A stretch of 64,000 bases of DNA from Isoetes taiwanensis (Eukaryota; Streptophyta; Lycopodiopsida; Isoetales; Isoetaceae): positions 2,810,567 to 2,874,566 of the forward strand of contig JAJEKV010000028.1 of NCBI GenBank assembly GCA_021234155.1. Reading direction: 5' to 3'. The notes under the pieces are model-generated. The model did no database searches, was not told the DNA's origin, and saw nothing but the letters and a program-made list of their open reading frames with translations. Shown piece after piece: positions 45,905 to 57,790 of the stretch. Position 1 is the stretch's first letter; each line of letters starts with the position of its first letter. A program made the position numbers and the translations under genes.

Positions 45905-47345
45905 TTGCACCGTGTCATCCACCAGCTCATCTATGCGGGACGATGTTGGCCGCCCACACCCCGAAGCTATGCGAGCCTCACGGATGCCCTAGACACATTT
46001 TGTCGAGACACTGAGACATGCGGCGTCAATCTGGCCAAGACCGTGGTGGTTCTCATATCCTCTTCCGCCACCCCATGCCTCCGTGACTCACATATATTTC
46101 GGGGGGGCCTTTGTGGGCGTCAGCCCACCCACAAGTACCTAGGGTGGAGTTCCCCTCCTCGCCTTCCTTTGGGGAGAATCTATCCGCTATGTGATACAGC
46201 CCGTGGAAAGCGCTTTATGCCATGCAGAACTACAGTCAACCGGTGAGGCTATATGATTGGGGCTCCGGTCACATCTGCTCGCACCGGTCGAACTGTCCTT
46301 CAATGCACGGTCGAGTTTGGGGCCAGTGCTGTCTCTTTGGCGGACTGGAATGACTTGGAGCAAAGGTCAAGGTATTTTTGGCGCGCACTTAGGGTGAAAC
46401 CTTGATCCCCCATCGGATGCCCCCGGCCGCAGAAATCGATTCTTACGCTTCAGCGAAGGCTTGATGTAGACACATCGTCTATTTTTGAAAAGTGGTTACT
46501 ATGGGTGATGCTGGCTCCCTTCCGGCTTACACTCGTGGGCCATGAGTCCGGCACGCTTAGGGCCTGTTGGAGGGGTAGAGAGATCGATGGTTAGCCGGAT
46601 GGAACGTCTGTGAGCACCTGATCGTACGGTAGACCGGGCACCCGATCGTGGCGACTGCGAATTACCTAGATGCTTGTTTCCTTGGCGCTCACGGGACCCC
46701 ATTGCTCTAGAGCAAAGTCAAAATGGCCCATTACAAGGGCACATCAACCCGTGTTAGCGGGGCCACAAAATCTACGCGTTCCCGGTTCCCACAGCCAAAA
46801 GCGGACTCATTGCCTCCATTCAATACGGTGCCCACCATCTTCATGATCGAGGCGGAGGGTGGATTGGGGAGCCCCGGGGAACGACAGCTCACATTAGTCG
46901 GGTCAAAGCGGGTGCCATTGAGGATGAGTCTCACACTTTCGAGTTGCCCGGTGTTGGTCGGTCAGGGGCGGATCGCCCCTTTAATGCGGTAGGACGTGCC
47001 CTTTACCATTTGCTGATGAACACGCAGATGCGAAGACGGCCACGGGGTCATACATCCAGAGGTAATCGGATTTCGCGAGGTCACATTTGCCCCCCCCGTT
47101 TGTCCAACGACTAGGCACTACGGGGTGGTGCAAGGATCAGATATATTGGGGAGGTTTTACGATTTTATATGATTAGCGGTTTGTCAAGAGGCTGATTGTC
47201 TGCCACGGTTTTCCCTCGAAAACCGCCGCGGTGGGGTTTTAATCCGCAAGAATCCGCTTGGCTGCGTTTTTGTATTGGGTCCCATAGACCGATTGGTCTC
47301 CGTGTGGACGATAAAAGTACCTTCCTTCCTTCCTTCCTTCCTTCT
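45905..47345 (+). mobile_element. LINE 3' end: reverse transcriptase scrap, structured 3' UTR, CTTC tail
   Basis: Coding remains begin with LIYAGRCWPPTPRSYASLTD and ALDTFCRDTE, matching a LINE reverse transcriptase around its YADD box (here YAGR), then VNLAKTVVVLIS and PTHKYLGW, the usual K(Y)LG strand. Further on, other frames give YGVEFGASAVSLADWNDLEQ and LTLQRRLDV. Stops and frame changes show decay. The 3' UTR has a hairpin CGGTTTT...AAAACCG (47206-47225), a second hairpin AGACC-GATT-GGTCT (47286-47299), then GTGGACGATAAAA and a (CTTC)n tail to 47343. The 5' end is truncated. It landed at the 3' side of the DDE-like gene on the other strand. Confidence 0.75.
47286..47343 (+). other. LINE 3'-end hairpin and microsatellite tail
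   Basis: Stem AGACC/GGTCT with loop GATT, then TCCGTGTGGACGATAAAA and five to six CTTC units. The same arrangement ends the insertion at 14.4 kb with stem AACCC/GGGTT and a TTATC tail. In many LINEs the 3' end of the RNA is the recognition site for the element's own reverse transcriptase; I infer that role here. Confidence 0.65.
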
Positions 47346-47349
47346 ACAA

Positions 47350-48855
47350 AACTTGTAGCTGGATTTACAATTCACCAACTTCTCATAGTATGTACCTTCT
47401 ATGACCTCATCCCCTTTCACAAACTTCTGCCCTTGCATATCCACAAAGTCTTCTAACACCAAGTACTTAGCTTTGGTACATAGGATAAAGTAGAATTTCA
47501 CATTCTCATTGATTGTTATTTGGAGCCACCAACGCAAAGAGATCACCTATAGATACTTGCATGCTACATAAGTCAATATATGCTTCTTCTCCTTCATCAT
47601 GTTTACAACTAGTTCAAACTTCTTAGTATATGATGCATTGGGGCAAGATTCCCAATTCAAATCTAAACAATCTGTGTAAAAGCAAGAGAGGTTTCTAACC
47701 TGTAAATGTGTCATGTGATTTGAACACCCATGGAAACAATGAAGGTTTCTAGATCCTTCAATAGGACGTGCTTTCCATGCATTTTTTCTCGTCCCACTTG
47801 TCCTATTTCAACCTCCCAAAAAGTTCTACTTATAGTTTGAATCTTCTTTTTATATGTGTGGGTGCTGCTGTTGACATGTACTACTTTAGCCATTCCACCA
47901 CCTCGTGTGCATTGGTCATCTTGCTGCCCTTCAACTTTGTTGCTCTCAAAGCCCTCTTTATTACTGCTCCTGCACCATCACGTTCTCCCTTCCCATGGCC
48001 AGAGCACCAAAAGTTCCACATCATGTCTAAACTTTCGTTAAAGATTTGAATCTAGCATCAAAGTAAAATGATATTTTACCTTTGAATTGTGAGGCTGCAC
48101 CATCTGAGAAGACATAATGCTTCTTCAAAGTGATTTCCTTCTCTTGCATCCAATGATTGTGTAAGAGAAAGCAATGCTGCACAAACAAAGAATCATGTTT
48201 TTCACATCAGGATATATAAAAATGTTCCTCCTTGATCATTTCTTGTGTCTTAGGATCCCTTACGTATGTGAGGTGCACAAGAATAGTGATCGCTCATTAT
48301 GCCAATACTTGGAGTAGACTTCATTCCGCTCCTTGAAAGAGTAATTCTCCGCAAAGTCAACCACTAATACAATAGTATCATCAGCAAACTGTTTAGTAGT
48401 TGTCTAAACATGGCTTGTCGCCATTTATACGAAGTTATGTGTCACCAACTCCTTTGCTTTAGATATGAAGGTTTCCATCAAAACATTAGGTGAAGTCGTC
48501 AAATATTGATGCTCAATTCTTTTTTGGGTTTGCCATTTTTATCCTTACCAATTTCGTTCTCCCAAGTGATTTTTGAGGTAGTCTTGTCCTTTGTGTGTAT
48601 AAACATTCCAAAATGAATGGACTGGAGTTGTGACATTATGTGTAGTGGTCGATTAAAATAGAAGCCCTGGATGTCAAGAAAAACTGGTTTTTGTTGCATC
48701 TTCCTAGGGATTTGAACCTTAGATAGCTCCATCAAAACATGAAAAATTATTGAAACATAATATTCTACTAACTTGGAGTGCCTTTGAACATGTTGATATA
48801 GGCAATTTAATTGGGCACAACTCTTGATGTAGTAGAAGGGCTTCAATTTGGACAT
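47350..48855 (-). pseudogene. decayed DDE-transposase-like gene (DFAENY/DGAASQ/SGHGKG family)
   Basis: Minus-strand blocks in order: 48855-48499 with MSKLKPFYYIKSCAQLNCLY; about 48385-48270 with TIVLVVDFAENYSFKERNEV and YWHNERSLFL; about 48150-48060 with HYVFSDGAASQFKGKISFYF; about 48015-47875 with WNFWCSGHGKGERDGAGAVI and KRALRATKL; and 47480-47370 with LVLEDFVDMQGQKFVKGDEV. I recall the same pattern (D-F-x-E-N-Y, then D-G-A-x-S-Q, then H-G-K-G-x-x-D-G-x-G-x-x-x-K-R) from uncharacterised transposon-like proteins of invertebrates. The spaced Asp residues suggest a DDE-type nuclease, but that is inference. Frameshifts between blocks show the copy is dead. A LINE tail abuts its 3' side. Confidence 0.6.
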
Positions 48856-48860
48856 TGATA

Positions 48861-49473
48861 GTAAATAAAGAATTTTGGCGGATATATCAATCTTGCAACG
48901 GGGGCATTAAAAGATCAAAGAAATGTAGAAATAGTAATAGTTGGTTGCCCTGCATAAAGATGTTCTATCTAGACCTTTTGCGGCTGATTTTGAAGGCTTT
49001 CAAACAAGTCGTTTGCACCATTATTACATGCCTATCTTCTAAACACACCGAAAGAAGGTATCTACCAACGGATTTGATTCTTTGTTATTTGGTATTGTGG
49101 GATGACATCCGTATTGTGGGTCTGCTTTCATCAAGAAGGCAAGCTCAAACTTTGTCCTACAAGTGAAACATGAGGAGGTTGACAGACCTAATCATGTAGG
49201 GGAACGAGGATGCCTCTTAGGTAATCTTTTTTCTTTTCTCATTTTATCTTCCAACAATGAAGTTGTGTAAGAAAGAGGTTCTGAACCCATCTCTTAGCAA
49301 CTATTTGACGAAGTGAGCTTATTTTGGAAAACCTGTTTTGTTGCAAATTATATAAAAATGGTTAAATAAATCTATAGTATCAAATGCATTTACTTTAAAT
49401 ATCAGACAGTAATAAATGCAGAAGTCCAACCAAAGTGGGAAAAATATATTTGATCTATTGGTTACTGCTACAG
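48861..49473. other. no recognisable feature
   Basis: AT-rich, 5' of the DDE-like gene. No terminal repeats that would mark its element edge were found by eye. The last bases end in ttactgctacag, a possible splice acceptor. Confidence 0.3.
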
Positions 49474-49607
49474 CTCTGATGCAATAGCAAGGGCGTGGAA
49501 AATTGTTGACAACATTCCTGGAAGAGCAACTGGTACTTACAGCCGCAGCCAGGCATTTGAAGAGCACATTGGAAATAAAATTAGAACTTTTGTGCGAGAT
49601 ACGGTTG
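49474..49607 (+). pseudogene. exon fragment of an unidentified gene, cut by a MITE
   Basis: After an acceptor-like CAG the + strand encodes SDAIARAWKIVDNIPGRATG then TYSRSQAFEEHIGNKIRTFV and RDT without a stop, clearly protein-like. The frame runs into the terminal repeat of the MITE at 49608. I cannot name the gene. Downstream of the MITE the reading does not resume in an obvious way. Confidence 0.45.
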
Positions 49608-50063
49608 TAATAACCAACACATAACTACCATTGACATTAATAAATATAACCATTGGATCCAACACATTTAAATTAAAATCCCCTTAAACCCCCTTTGGTT
49701 TGGGTGCATATTCACACGGGGGGTGACTCCCGCATCGAGAGCTGTCGGATTGGCATATTCGCCCCTTATTCTTTAATCTACACCGTACGTAAAGTTCCTC
49801 GTTTGTGGGGTATGCAAGTACAAGATTTGCTATACTGTATAATAAGATTCGCAAAATACTATATGATTTCAACCGGAATACTATATGGTGTTGGTTTAAA
49901 TGCGATGCAAAATACAATTATGAGGGCTCTCGCTGCCCTACGTCACCCCCCGTGTGAATATGCACCCAAACCAAAGGGGGTTTAAGGGGGATTTTAATTT
50001 AAATGTGTTGGATCCAATGGTTATATTTATTAATGTCAATGGTAGTTATGTGTTGGTTATTAT
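49608..50063. mobile_element. family M MITE, complete
   Basis: About 456 bp with terminal inverted repeats of about 120 bp: taataaccaacacataacta...gggggtgac on the left (49608-49727) and its inverse on the right (49942-50063). The core of about 215 bp carries ctacaccgtacgtaaagttc and tactatatggtgttgg. Related partial copies are at 19631-19955 and 58398-58858. No coding capacity. A ggcccttcgggcc hairpin lies just to the right (about 50078-50090) and a similar one is next to the 58.4-kb copy. Confidence 0.85.
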
Positions 50064-52149
50064 ACTAAAAAAATTTTTGGCCCTTCGGGCCATAAAAAAA
50101 AAACAGACGTGAGAATATAAAAGACATTTAAAACATGTAGCAATATGTGTTATGTAATATGCAGCATTAAGAAAAAAAAGGGTATATAGTAAAATGAAAC
50201 ATGAGTATAATGTAATATAATTATATATGCTATAAAAGCATTTTATTTAGAAATTTAAAGCCAATGCCCGTTTCGCACATCAAAATTTCTTGTTGATACA
50301 GGATAGATATAATAAACAGATTGAAATCACAGGGAAAGACTTCTTTCTAGACATCAAATTGCAAGAGTGATGTTTCTGTGTAAAGGAGTAGAAGAATGAA
50401 CAAGATAAAAAAGCGACTACCTTAAAGCAAAACCGCAGCGTTGCTTCTTCAATTCAAAAGCCGAGTAGGAAGTGCTTGGATTCTTCCAACGCTTTAAACC
50501 AACTATAGGACCCGGAACTCAACGTCAAACATTGGGAAGGGCTATCCATGGCCATCCGCTTTGCTTACTTTTATACTTTAGCTCGAGACTAGTCCTTTTC
50601 GCAGCCTCGAGAGTCCTCTTCATGGTTGCCTTATTCAATCTGAGAGATACACGAGTCCTTAATTGCCCAAAACCGGTAATAAGATAGCATAAATGCCAAA
50701 TCAACATGTCTTGCATGGGTAGCATCAATTCTGTTAAGCCATTACTATATAGAATTTTCTCTTGTAAAATAGCTTTCTTTGATGGAAAGCCAAGGAACTT
50801 CATTAGGCTTGAGGTTTTCTATAACTACTCCATAGACACTAGTGAAGGTTCAAAATATTTACTACAAGACACTATGAGATGCTATGCTGGCATCATTCTG
50901 ACAGATCCAAAATAGGCTAATATCATATTCCACTGCATTAAAAAGCGTACACAAAAGTTCCAGACCAAACACCAATTACCAATTGCCAATCAATTCCTCT
51001 AATTTCCTCAATAGTTCCGCTTCCAATTGAATAGTCGGTCCCTCAGATAAGCACACCCACAAGATCATCTTCTCTGTCTTCTGTGTTGACCAAAAACGGA
51101 AACACCCTTCTTCTAGAATAGAATAGATAAGCAATTACAACCACGAAATCCTCTCCTCTGCCTTATGCCTTCTTTGTAAAACCGAAAATAAAGATACCTT
51201 TGTTCTTCTTCTTTAAGCAATTTCAACGGATAAGCAATTACAACCACGGAACCTTGCATGCGCTATGGAGAATGCACGGAACAGGATAAATACCCCTTGT
51301 ATGTGCTATGGAGAATGCACAAAACAGAATAAATGCCCCGATTTAGACTGAGTAAACTTATAAAGCGCAGATAGTTGAGATACTTCAGCTCCTTACGAAC
51401 CATAAGGAAAAAACCCCAAGCAGATAAACAGATGCAAGATGAAGCCAGAGTTTTCTCTTAAGAACAATGATGAAGGCAAGATCCCTACTAAGCAATGCAA
51501 GCGGAGATGAAGCTATAAATATGAAAACGGCAAGCGGAGGAGCAGCTACAGATTTAGATTCGGTGAAAAGGAAGGAGTTTCGGTTGCTTTTGAGGGATCG
51601 TGGTTTGAGATATCATCTTTGCAAGCAAAGATCCATAAAAGAAGCAAATGGCAAGAACACCCTGGCAACTCCGATCAAACATGCACCACAGCAAACCCTG
51701 AAAGGAGTCTCTTTGTTCTTCGATCAAGACAACGGCAAAACTGAATCTTCAAATTATGCACCACAAATAACCTCTCGATCCTCCGATCCGCTTCTTCAGA
51801 TTTTGCACCTCCGATCCGCTTCTTCAAATGCGACCGCACCTCCGATCCGGGGTTCTTCTTGGACTCTTCCGAACCATTGGCGCCAAGGAAAGTATCGCGA
51901 TGTCTGCCTAAGAAAAGCAGAGGCGCCATAACTTCCCGCCCAAAAAGAAAAATTGATTAGCACGGGAAAACAGATCTTACTCTTGCGGATCTACTCGCTC
52001 CAAAGTTTGCTGCCTGCACATTAGCGCTTCAAAGCTTCTCAAAAGCGATAAAGCGGGGCTCGGCATGCAAAACATGATAAAACATGATTTCTCTCTTCCT
52101 AACCCTAAAACACGATGGCACGATGCTTGCATGCCAAACTCGAAAATAA
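50064..52149. other. no confident gene; two unassigned open stretches
   Basis: Minus 50803-50525 reads KKAILQEKILYSNGLTELML and plus 51467-51931 reads GDEAINMKTASGGAATDLDS over 154 residues with a Met start. Neither has recognisable motifs or neighbours. Near 51780-51845 the word ctccgatccgcttcttcaga is repeated. The region also has a repeat of gctatggagaatgcac (51262, 51306). I would not annotate a gene. Confidence 0.3.
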
Positions 52150-52355
52150 CAACTAAAATAAAAAGAGGGCTTTTGTTGTGAGCCCTTCGATGTTGGACCT
52201 TTGAAAAAAAAAACTAAATCAACGACTAAGAAATGATGCACTCTAGATATGCGCATTAGTACATCCATTCAAATCGCCATATGAAATCTTAGAAAAACCT
52301 TTGTGAAACCGTACAAAAAACACAAAGAAAACCCCACATTATTATGCTACATATT
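52150..52355 (-). repeat. family T repeat, minus copy
   Basis: On the minus strand it opens atatgtagcataataatgtg, then ggttttctttgtg, the sequence at 57366, and includes gggctcacaacaaaagccc, the core of the tandem units at 57.5-57.8 kb. Confidence 0.65.
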
Positions 52356-53047
52356 CACTTTTTGCGTAGGAAATAGGATTAACATTACAGAACATGATGG
52401 ATATGCAACAAACGTGGATGATATCTACCTTTGAGGATGGTGCAAGTTCAGGGTAAATATAGAGATACAATTGTTATGGATAAAACTTTGCTGGCTACTG
52501 ACACATAATCTTTGTCTTCAGGTATACATGATGATGCAGCTCTTGATAAGGTCAGAAAGGGATGAGATCATGTGTTGGATAACGCGATATCCACTTTACT
52601 CTGCATCAATAACTCTCCTTTTCACACTGCCCCTCAAGTTTATAGTGATCCAGCGGTTCAGATCAATCTTGATCAGTGTGTTACTGGCGCTATAACACAC
52701 TGCAACACCATAACACCCTAGGGTGTTATCAAATGGACGGGTCCAGATCGATTTAGATGGTGATCGGATGGCCCAAAATTCTCGGGCACACCCTCGCCAT
52801 TTTGATGGCCCGAGGGCCAGGGCGTTATCTACACCATAGTGTAACTTTGGTAAGTAGTCGATGCGTCTTTCTTCTTTCCGCGGACGTTAAAATATACTTC
52901 CTTCCTTCCTTCCTTCCTTTAAAAATGCTTAACTAATAGCCAATATGCAGAGTTTAAAAAAATAAATAAATAAAAAGAGAATAAGAAGTACATAAATTTA
53001 AGCAAATGAAGGAAACTAATTTGTGCAATAATTGTTGTATATTATAA

Positions 53048-53660
<613 letters not shown>

Positions 53661-54727
53661 GATGGGTAATGCGAAAGCATAATGAGAGAATGAGTCCCAA
53701 AAAGACAACACAAAATGAGAATGTATCTATTATAAAACCTGTCACAAAAATGCAATGGAGTGCCAAATACAAATACGTCATAACCAGAAAAATGAAAATA
53801 AATGAAAAATGAGAATCAAAGAATATATATCCCATATAAAATCCATGCCATAGAAACTCAATGAGGTGCCAAATGCCAATAAGTCGGATGCAGATAAAGC
53901 AAGTGTAAAAGATGTGAAATAAGATATGATAATGGGGTAAGGCTGAAGCCTAAAACTATAAAAAACAGCAAGAAGATATACAATGTAAACTAAAGTTGGC
54001 CAAATAAAACATTCTTGTAACAAAATGCAATGCAACGCATTTGGAAAGCAATCGGAAAATGTTAAATAAAAGATAAACTGTAGTTTTGAATGAGATGTCA
54101 TAAGGCAATTTGATAACTTGCCGAAACCTACGAATAGATGCCCCAGTATAAATAGCACTTACCGGAATGGGACGAGGTTGAGGTAGAGGTGGTAGCGCAA
54201 AGTCAAGAGGAATGTCAAGAAGAAAAGTGAAATTGAAGGCAAATCAAGTTCCCTAACCAGGAGATTCACAAGGTGTGAGGAATGTGCGTGAACAAGACTG
54301 GGGGGGCGAAGGTGGAGACAAAAACTAGGCAAGGTGGGGCCGAGTCAGCAGAATAGAAGCGGGCGATAATGCACGCCTAATTAATGATGGCTTGGAAAAT
54401 TGGAAAGCAAGTTCTCGGAAGTGGAGTTCACTCTCAAGATCCAAGTGAAGCCCCCGATAATACGTTCAGAGAATAGAGTAAACAACTGTCAAATATCAAG
54501 CTAACTAATTCATACAAAAAATATGAACAGTATATAGTTAAAGTAAGTACCTAAGTTCAAATGATGCGTTTAAGCTCAATGATGCATTTAAACTCAAATG
54601 ATGTATGATGAGTATGCACACCAAGCTATAAATGCATAGAAGATAAATTCAATAACAAATCTAGGTGCAATAATGGACAACTCGGGACATGTATCCCCGG
54701 AGATTTGGTCCAGAAACGAAAAATACG

Positions 54728-55262
54728 GGGAAAGGACTCGCAAGAGACACAAAACCGGCCATAGATAGGCTTGTCATTCATCACAAAGCAAGAATATACA
54801 ATGTTTGAAGAATAGAGAGGGTAGCCCGACCATAGGAACAATATCGGACTACCCCGAAAAAAGAAATGTGCAATGTGCAAAAAAAGGGTAATGGCGACAA
54901 CTTCTCATCGGGATAAAAACCCCGCCCTTCGGGTTTTCGAGGAAAACCCTAATGAGAAATGGTCGCCAACAACCTTGAATGTGTTGCCCGGAAAACCAAA
55001 AGAGATGAGTTGATGGCGAACACAAAAATATAGCGGGACCCGGAAGAGGGCGAAGCCCTGCAAGCAACAAAACCCCTAAAAATACCCGCGGAATGGTTAA
55101 AGAAAAGCAAACTCATGCCCTCACGCAAGCAGGGCGGGAAGGAGGGAAGCAACGAGAATAGAAGAAGAGCTGCTGTGAGAAGACGCCGATAACCGTGCGA
55201 AAGAGGAAAGAGCTTTAGAGCATTTTCGCCCTTTCTCGAATGGCGATCCGATGGCTCGGATC
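54728..55262 (-). repeat. family P repeat, full-length minus copy
   Basis: On the minus strand: palindrome GATCCGAGCCATCGGATC (55262-55245), then gccattc, gttatcggcgtcttctcaca, the structured motif (54958-54902) and the tail gatgaatgacaagcctatc and ggttttgtgtctcttgcgag. Right after its start, at 55271-55310, the tail of another unit is found, so units were once head to tail. Confidence 0.7.
54902..54958 (-). ncRNA. structured RNA motif, copy 2
   Basis: Minus strand: outer stem TTCTCAT/ATGAGAA, inner hairpin GGGTTTT-CCTCG-AAAACCC, G-run and TTTTTATCCC. Against copy 1 (11244-11306) the outer stem shows two substitutions on each arm, at paired positions (A-T to C-G and C-G to T-A). Confidence 0.6.
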
Positions 55263-55423
55263 GATGCTATTCTGGGAAAGGACTCCGCAAGAGACACAAA
55301 ACCGGCCGACTACCAAAGAACTTCCTTAACTATAAGCCGAGGGCGAAAACCCGCAAGCAAACACAAAGAACTCAAAAACACCCGGAATGATTAGAGAAAA
55401 TTCAACATGTAGCGAAAAGAGAG

Positions 55424-55775
55424 CATCACCCCAATAGGGTGGAGAATAAAGAAAGACCCAAACGGTGGAAAACAAGTACGTAGAAAGAAATATGCGTCAC
55501 CCTCGAGGTGGAAATAAATAGCATCACCCGTAGGTGGAGATAGCATCACCCAACGGGTGGAAAACAATTATGCATCACCCTGGAGGTAGAAAATAAACAG
55601 CATCACCCGCAGGTGGAAATAGCATCACCACCATGGTGGAAAAAAGCGTCACCCAACGGATGGATAACAACCATGTAAAAAGAAATATGCATTGCAAAAT
55701 AATGCTAGACAATGTTATTTACAACATCACTAAAGATGATAAATAGACATGAATGTCACCATCACGGTGGAAATA
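55424..55775 (-). repeat. array of small CACC/GGTG hairpins
   Basis: About nine copies of gcatcacc-N(3-6)-ggtgga on +, within 350 bases: for example catcaccccaatagggtgga, catcacccaacgggtggaaa and catcaccaccatggtgga. The CACC/GGTG stem stays while the loop varies. The same word occurs at 59519-59836 and, in the opposite sense, at 11055-11095. Confidence 0.75.
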
Positions 55776-55799
55776 AACACCACCACCCAACAAAAAACG

Positions 55800-56240
55800 G
55801 TCCATAAAAAACGCGACATCTAGAGAAAGATAAGCATCAATGTAAAATCATAAAAAAGAACATCAAGAACACGAAACAAACTAAAAGTGGCCCAATATAA
55901 CAGCTTGTATATAACAACGTAAGACACGCCATGTCTAGATAAAGAGAAGCATAAAAAGGAAAAAATGATCCAATAGAAACCCATGTCGCAAAATCTCAAT
56001 GTTGTGCCAAGCGCAATATGTATCATATCCAGATAAAGTTAAATAGCAACACCATGCACAAATTAGAATGTGCCCAAGACAATACCTTGTGGACAACGTA
56101 GGACACCCCATATCTAAATAAAGAGAAGCATAAAAACGAAAGATAATCCAATATAAACCCATGTCGAAAAATCTCAATGCAGTGCCAAACGCAATATGCA
56201 TCCTATCTAGATAAAGCCAAATAGCAAATATGCCAAAGAT
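55800..56240. repeat. tandem repeat of about 178 bp
   Basis: Words aacgtaagacacgccatgtc (55917) and aacgtaggacaccccatatc (56095) are 178 bases apart, and catgtcg(c/a)aaaatctcaatg recurs at the same spacing. A worn relative lies at about 53830-54010. Confidence 0.7.
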
Positions 56241-56299
56241 ATGTAATGAGCATACCAAATAGAAAAAGATCCGCTACAAGTGCAAAAACCCTTAATAGA

Positions 56300-57365
56300 C
56301 AGCTAGAACCGCCAGGTGTGGAGTTGGGTCGCAAAGCACATAGCGGGAGGAGAAGAAGAGGAGCGCCACCACCACCCAAGCAATCGGATAGGATAAAGGA
56401 CGTAGAGAGGAAGGAGAGGAGCGAAAAAGAGGGCCGCCGGGGGCGCTGAAGGATAGTGACGGGCCAGGCATGCGAACGAAGGCAAGAGAGCTAAAGAAAT
56501 CATATGAGCACGGGCAAGTGGGTCTCGTTTGGAGTGGCAGGGAGAGAAAGGAACCAGGGTCCGAAGAGTATGGTTCAAGCGCGAGGGAAGCTTCGCGTTG
56601 ACGACGAGAACCAGCAGCGCGAGCGAGCCGTGGAGAAAAAAGCGAAGTTGGAGAAGAAGAGCCGAAAACGCCTGCTATGGACGACATCAGCTCAATGACC
56701 TGAAAAAGGGAGGAATATTAGAGAACAAAAACAATGAAAAGAAAAGGACGCCGCCACGATGATGAATCGAAGGAAGGGCCCGGCATAGTTGACTGATTTG
56801 AAGACAGATGTCGGACCGAAGTCCGTGAATGGGGCTACGGACCGAAGTCCAAGAAGTGGCTATTATCCCTTCTGAACCTGTGGCCAATATCTAGAGGGAG
56901 ATAAGTCAACAAAGGAACCCTTCATCATGGATCCCCAAAAAGAATAAACAATAACGATAAATAAGAAGGAAGAATAACAAGTAACCGAGATAATAAGGCA
57001 AAGAGGAAAAACTTACGCATAGGAATGCAAAAATACATAGACATAAAGATCGAACGAGAAACATGGAGATGTTGATGTCGAGCAAAAAACGGAGGAAACG
57101 GGGAAGAATGATAAAAACTAGGGGCTAAAAGAACATGAAAAGTCAACCATGTCTAATAAAGCAACGTCTCGAAACTTACACAATGAGTATGTAATATCAT
57201 ATATAGGGAGCAAAGCTATGCACGAAAAATCAGCCTACTGCGAACATGACCAAGTGGAGCTAACGAAAACAAAGAAGCTCCCAAATCCATAAAATTGGTA
57301 CAATCAACAATATCACCCGTCACCCATGTTCAAGAATAGAAAATATAACTTCATGAAGCAACAAA
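56300..57365. other. no supported gene
   Basis: A GC-richer island (56320-56690) gives overlapping open stretches on both strands, none convincing. The word ttgggtcgcaaagcacatagcg here is a relative of ttgggtcacgaagcacgtagcg at 59219 and of a third copy near 59316. Confidence 0.35.
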
Positions 57366-57790
57366 TATGTAGCATAATAACAGGGGGTTTTCTTTGTGTT
57401 TTTGTACGCTTTTCACTAAGGTTTTCCTATGATTTCGTGATGTATTCAAATGGATGTACTAATGCGTACATCTAGAGTGCACTATTTCTGAGCCATTGAT
57501 TTTAGCCTTTTTTTTTTCAATGGTCAACAACCAATGGCTCACGACAAAAGCCCCTTTTTTGTGGGTGTGGTGCATAATGGTCAACAATCTAATGTCTCAC
57601 AACAAATGCCCCCTCTTTTGTGTGTGTGGTGCATAATGGGCACATGAAGGCCTTGAAAACCAATGGCTCACAACAAAAGCCCTTTTTTGTGCGTGTGGTG
57701 CATAATGGTCAACAACCAATGGCTCACAACAAAAGCCCTCTTTTTGTGTGTGTGGTGCATAATGGGCACATGATTAAGGCTTGAAGGGCG
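57366..57790 (+). repeat. family T repeat with tandem subunits
   Basis: Opens atatgtagcataataacagg. From 57521 to 57783 it has four subunits built on accaatggctcacaacaaaa and tgtgtgtggtgcataatgg, arranged as two long-short pairs of about 135 bp. Related termini are at 41067, 52355 and 22543. Confidence 0.7.

Noticed and set aside
51467-51931. 154-codon Met-started frame as a gene
   Set aside because: No recognisable motif, no promoter or splice context, and the opposite strand is open as well because of short repeats; left as unassigned.
55424-55775. CRISPR-like array
   Set aside because: The repeated words are spaced irregularly, are only about 15-20 bases with a variable centre, and the setting is eukaryotic.
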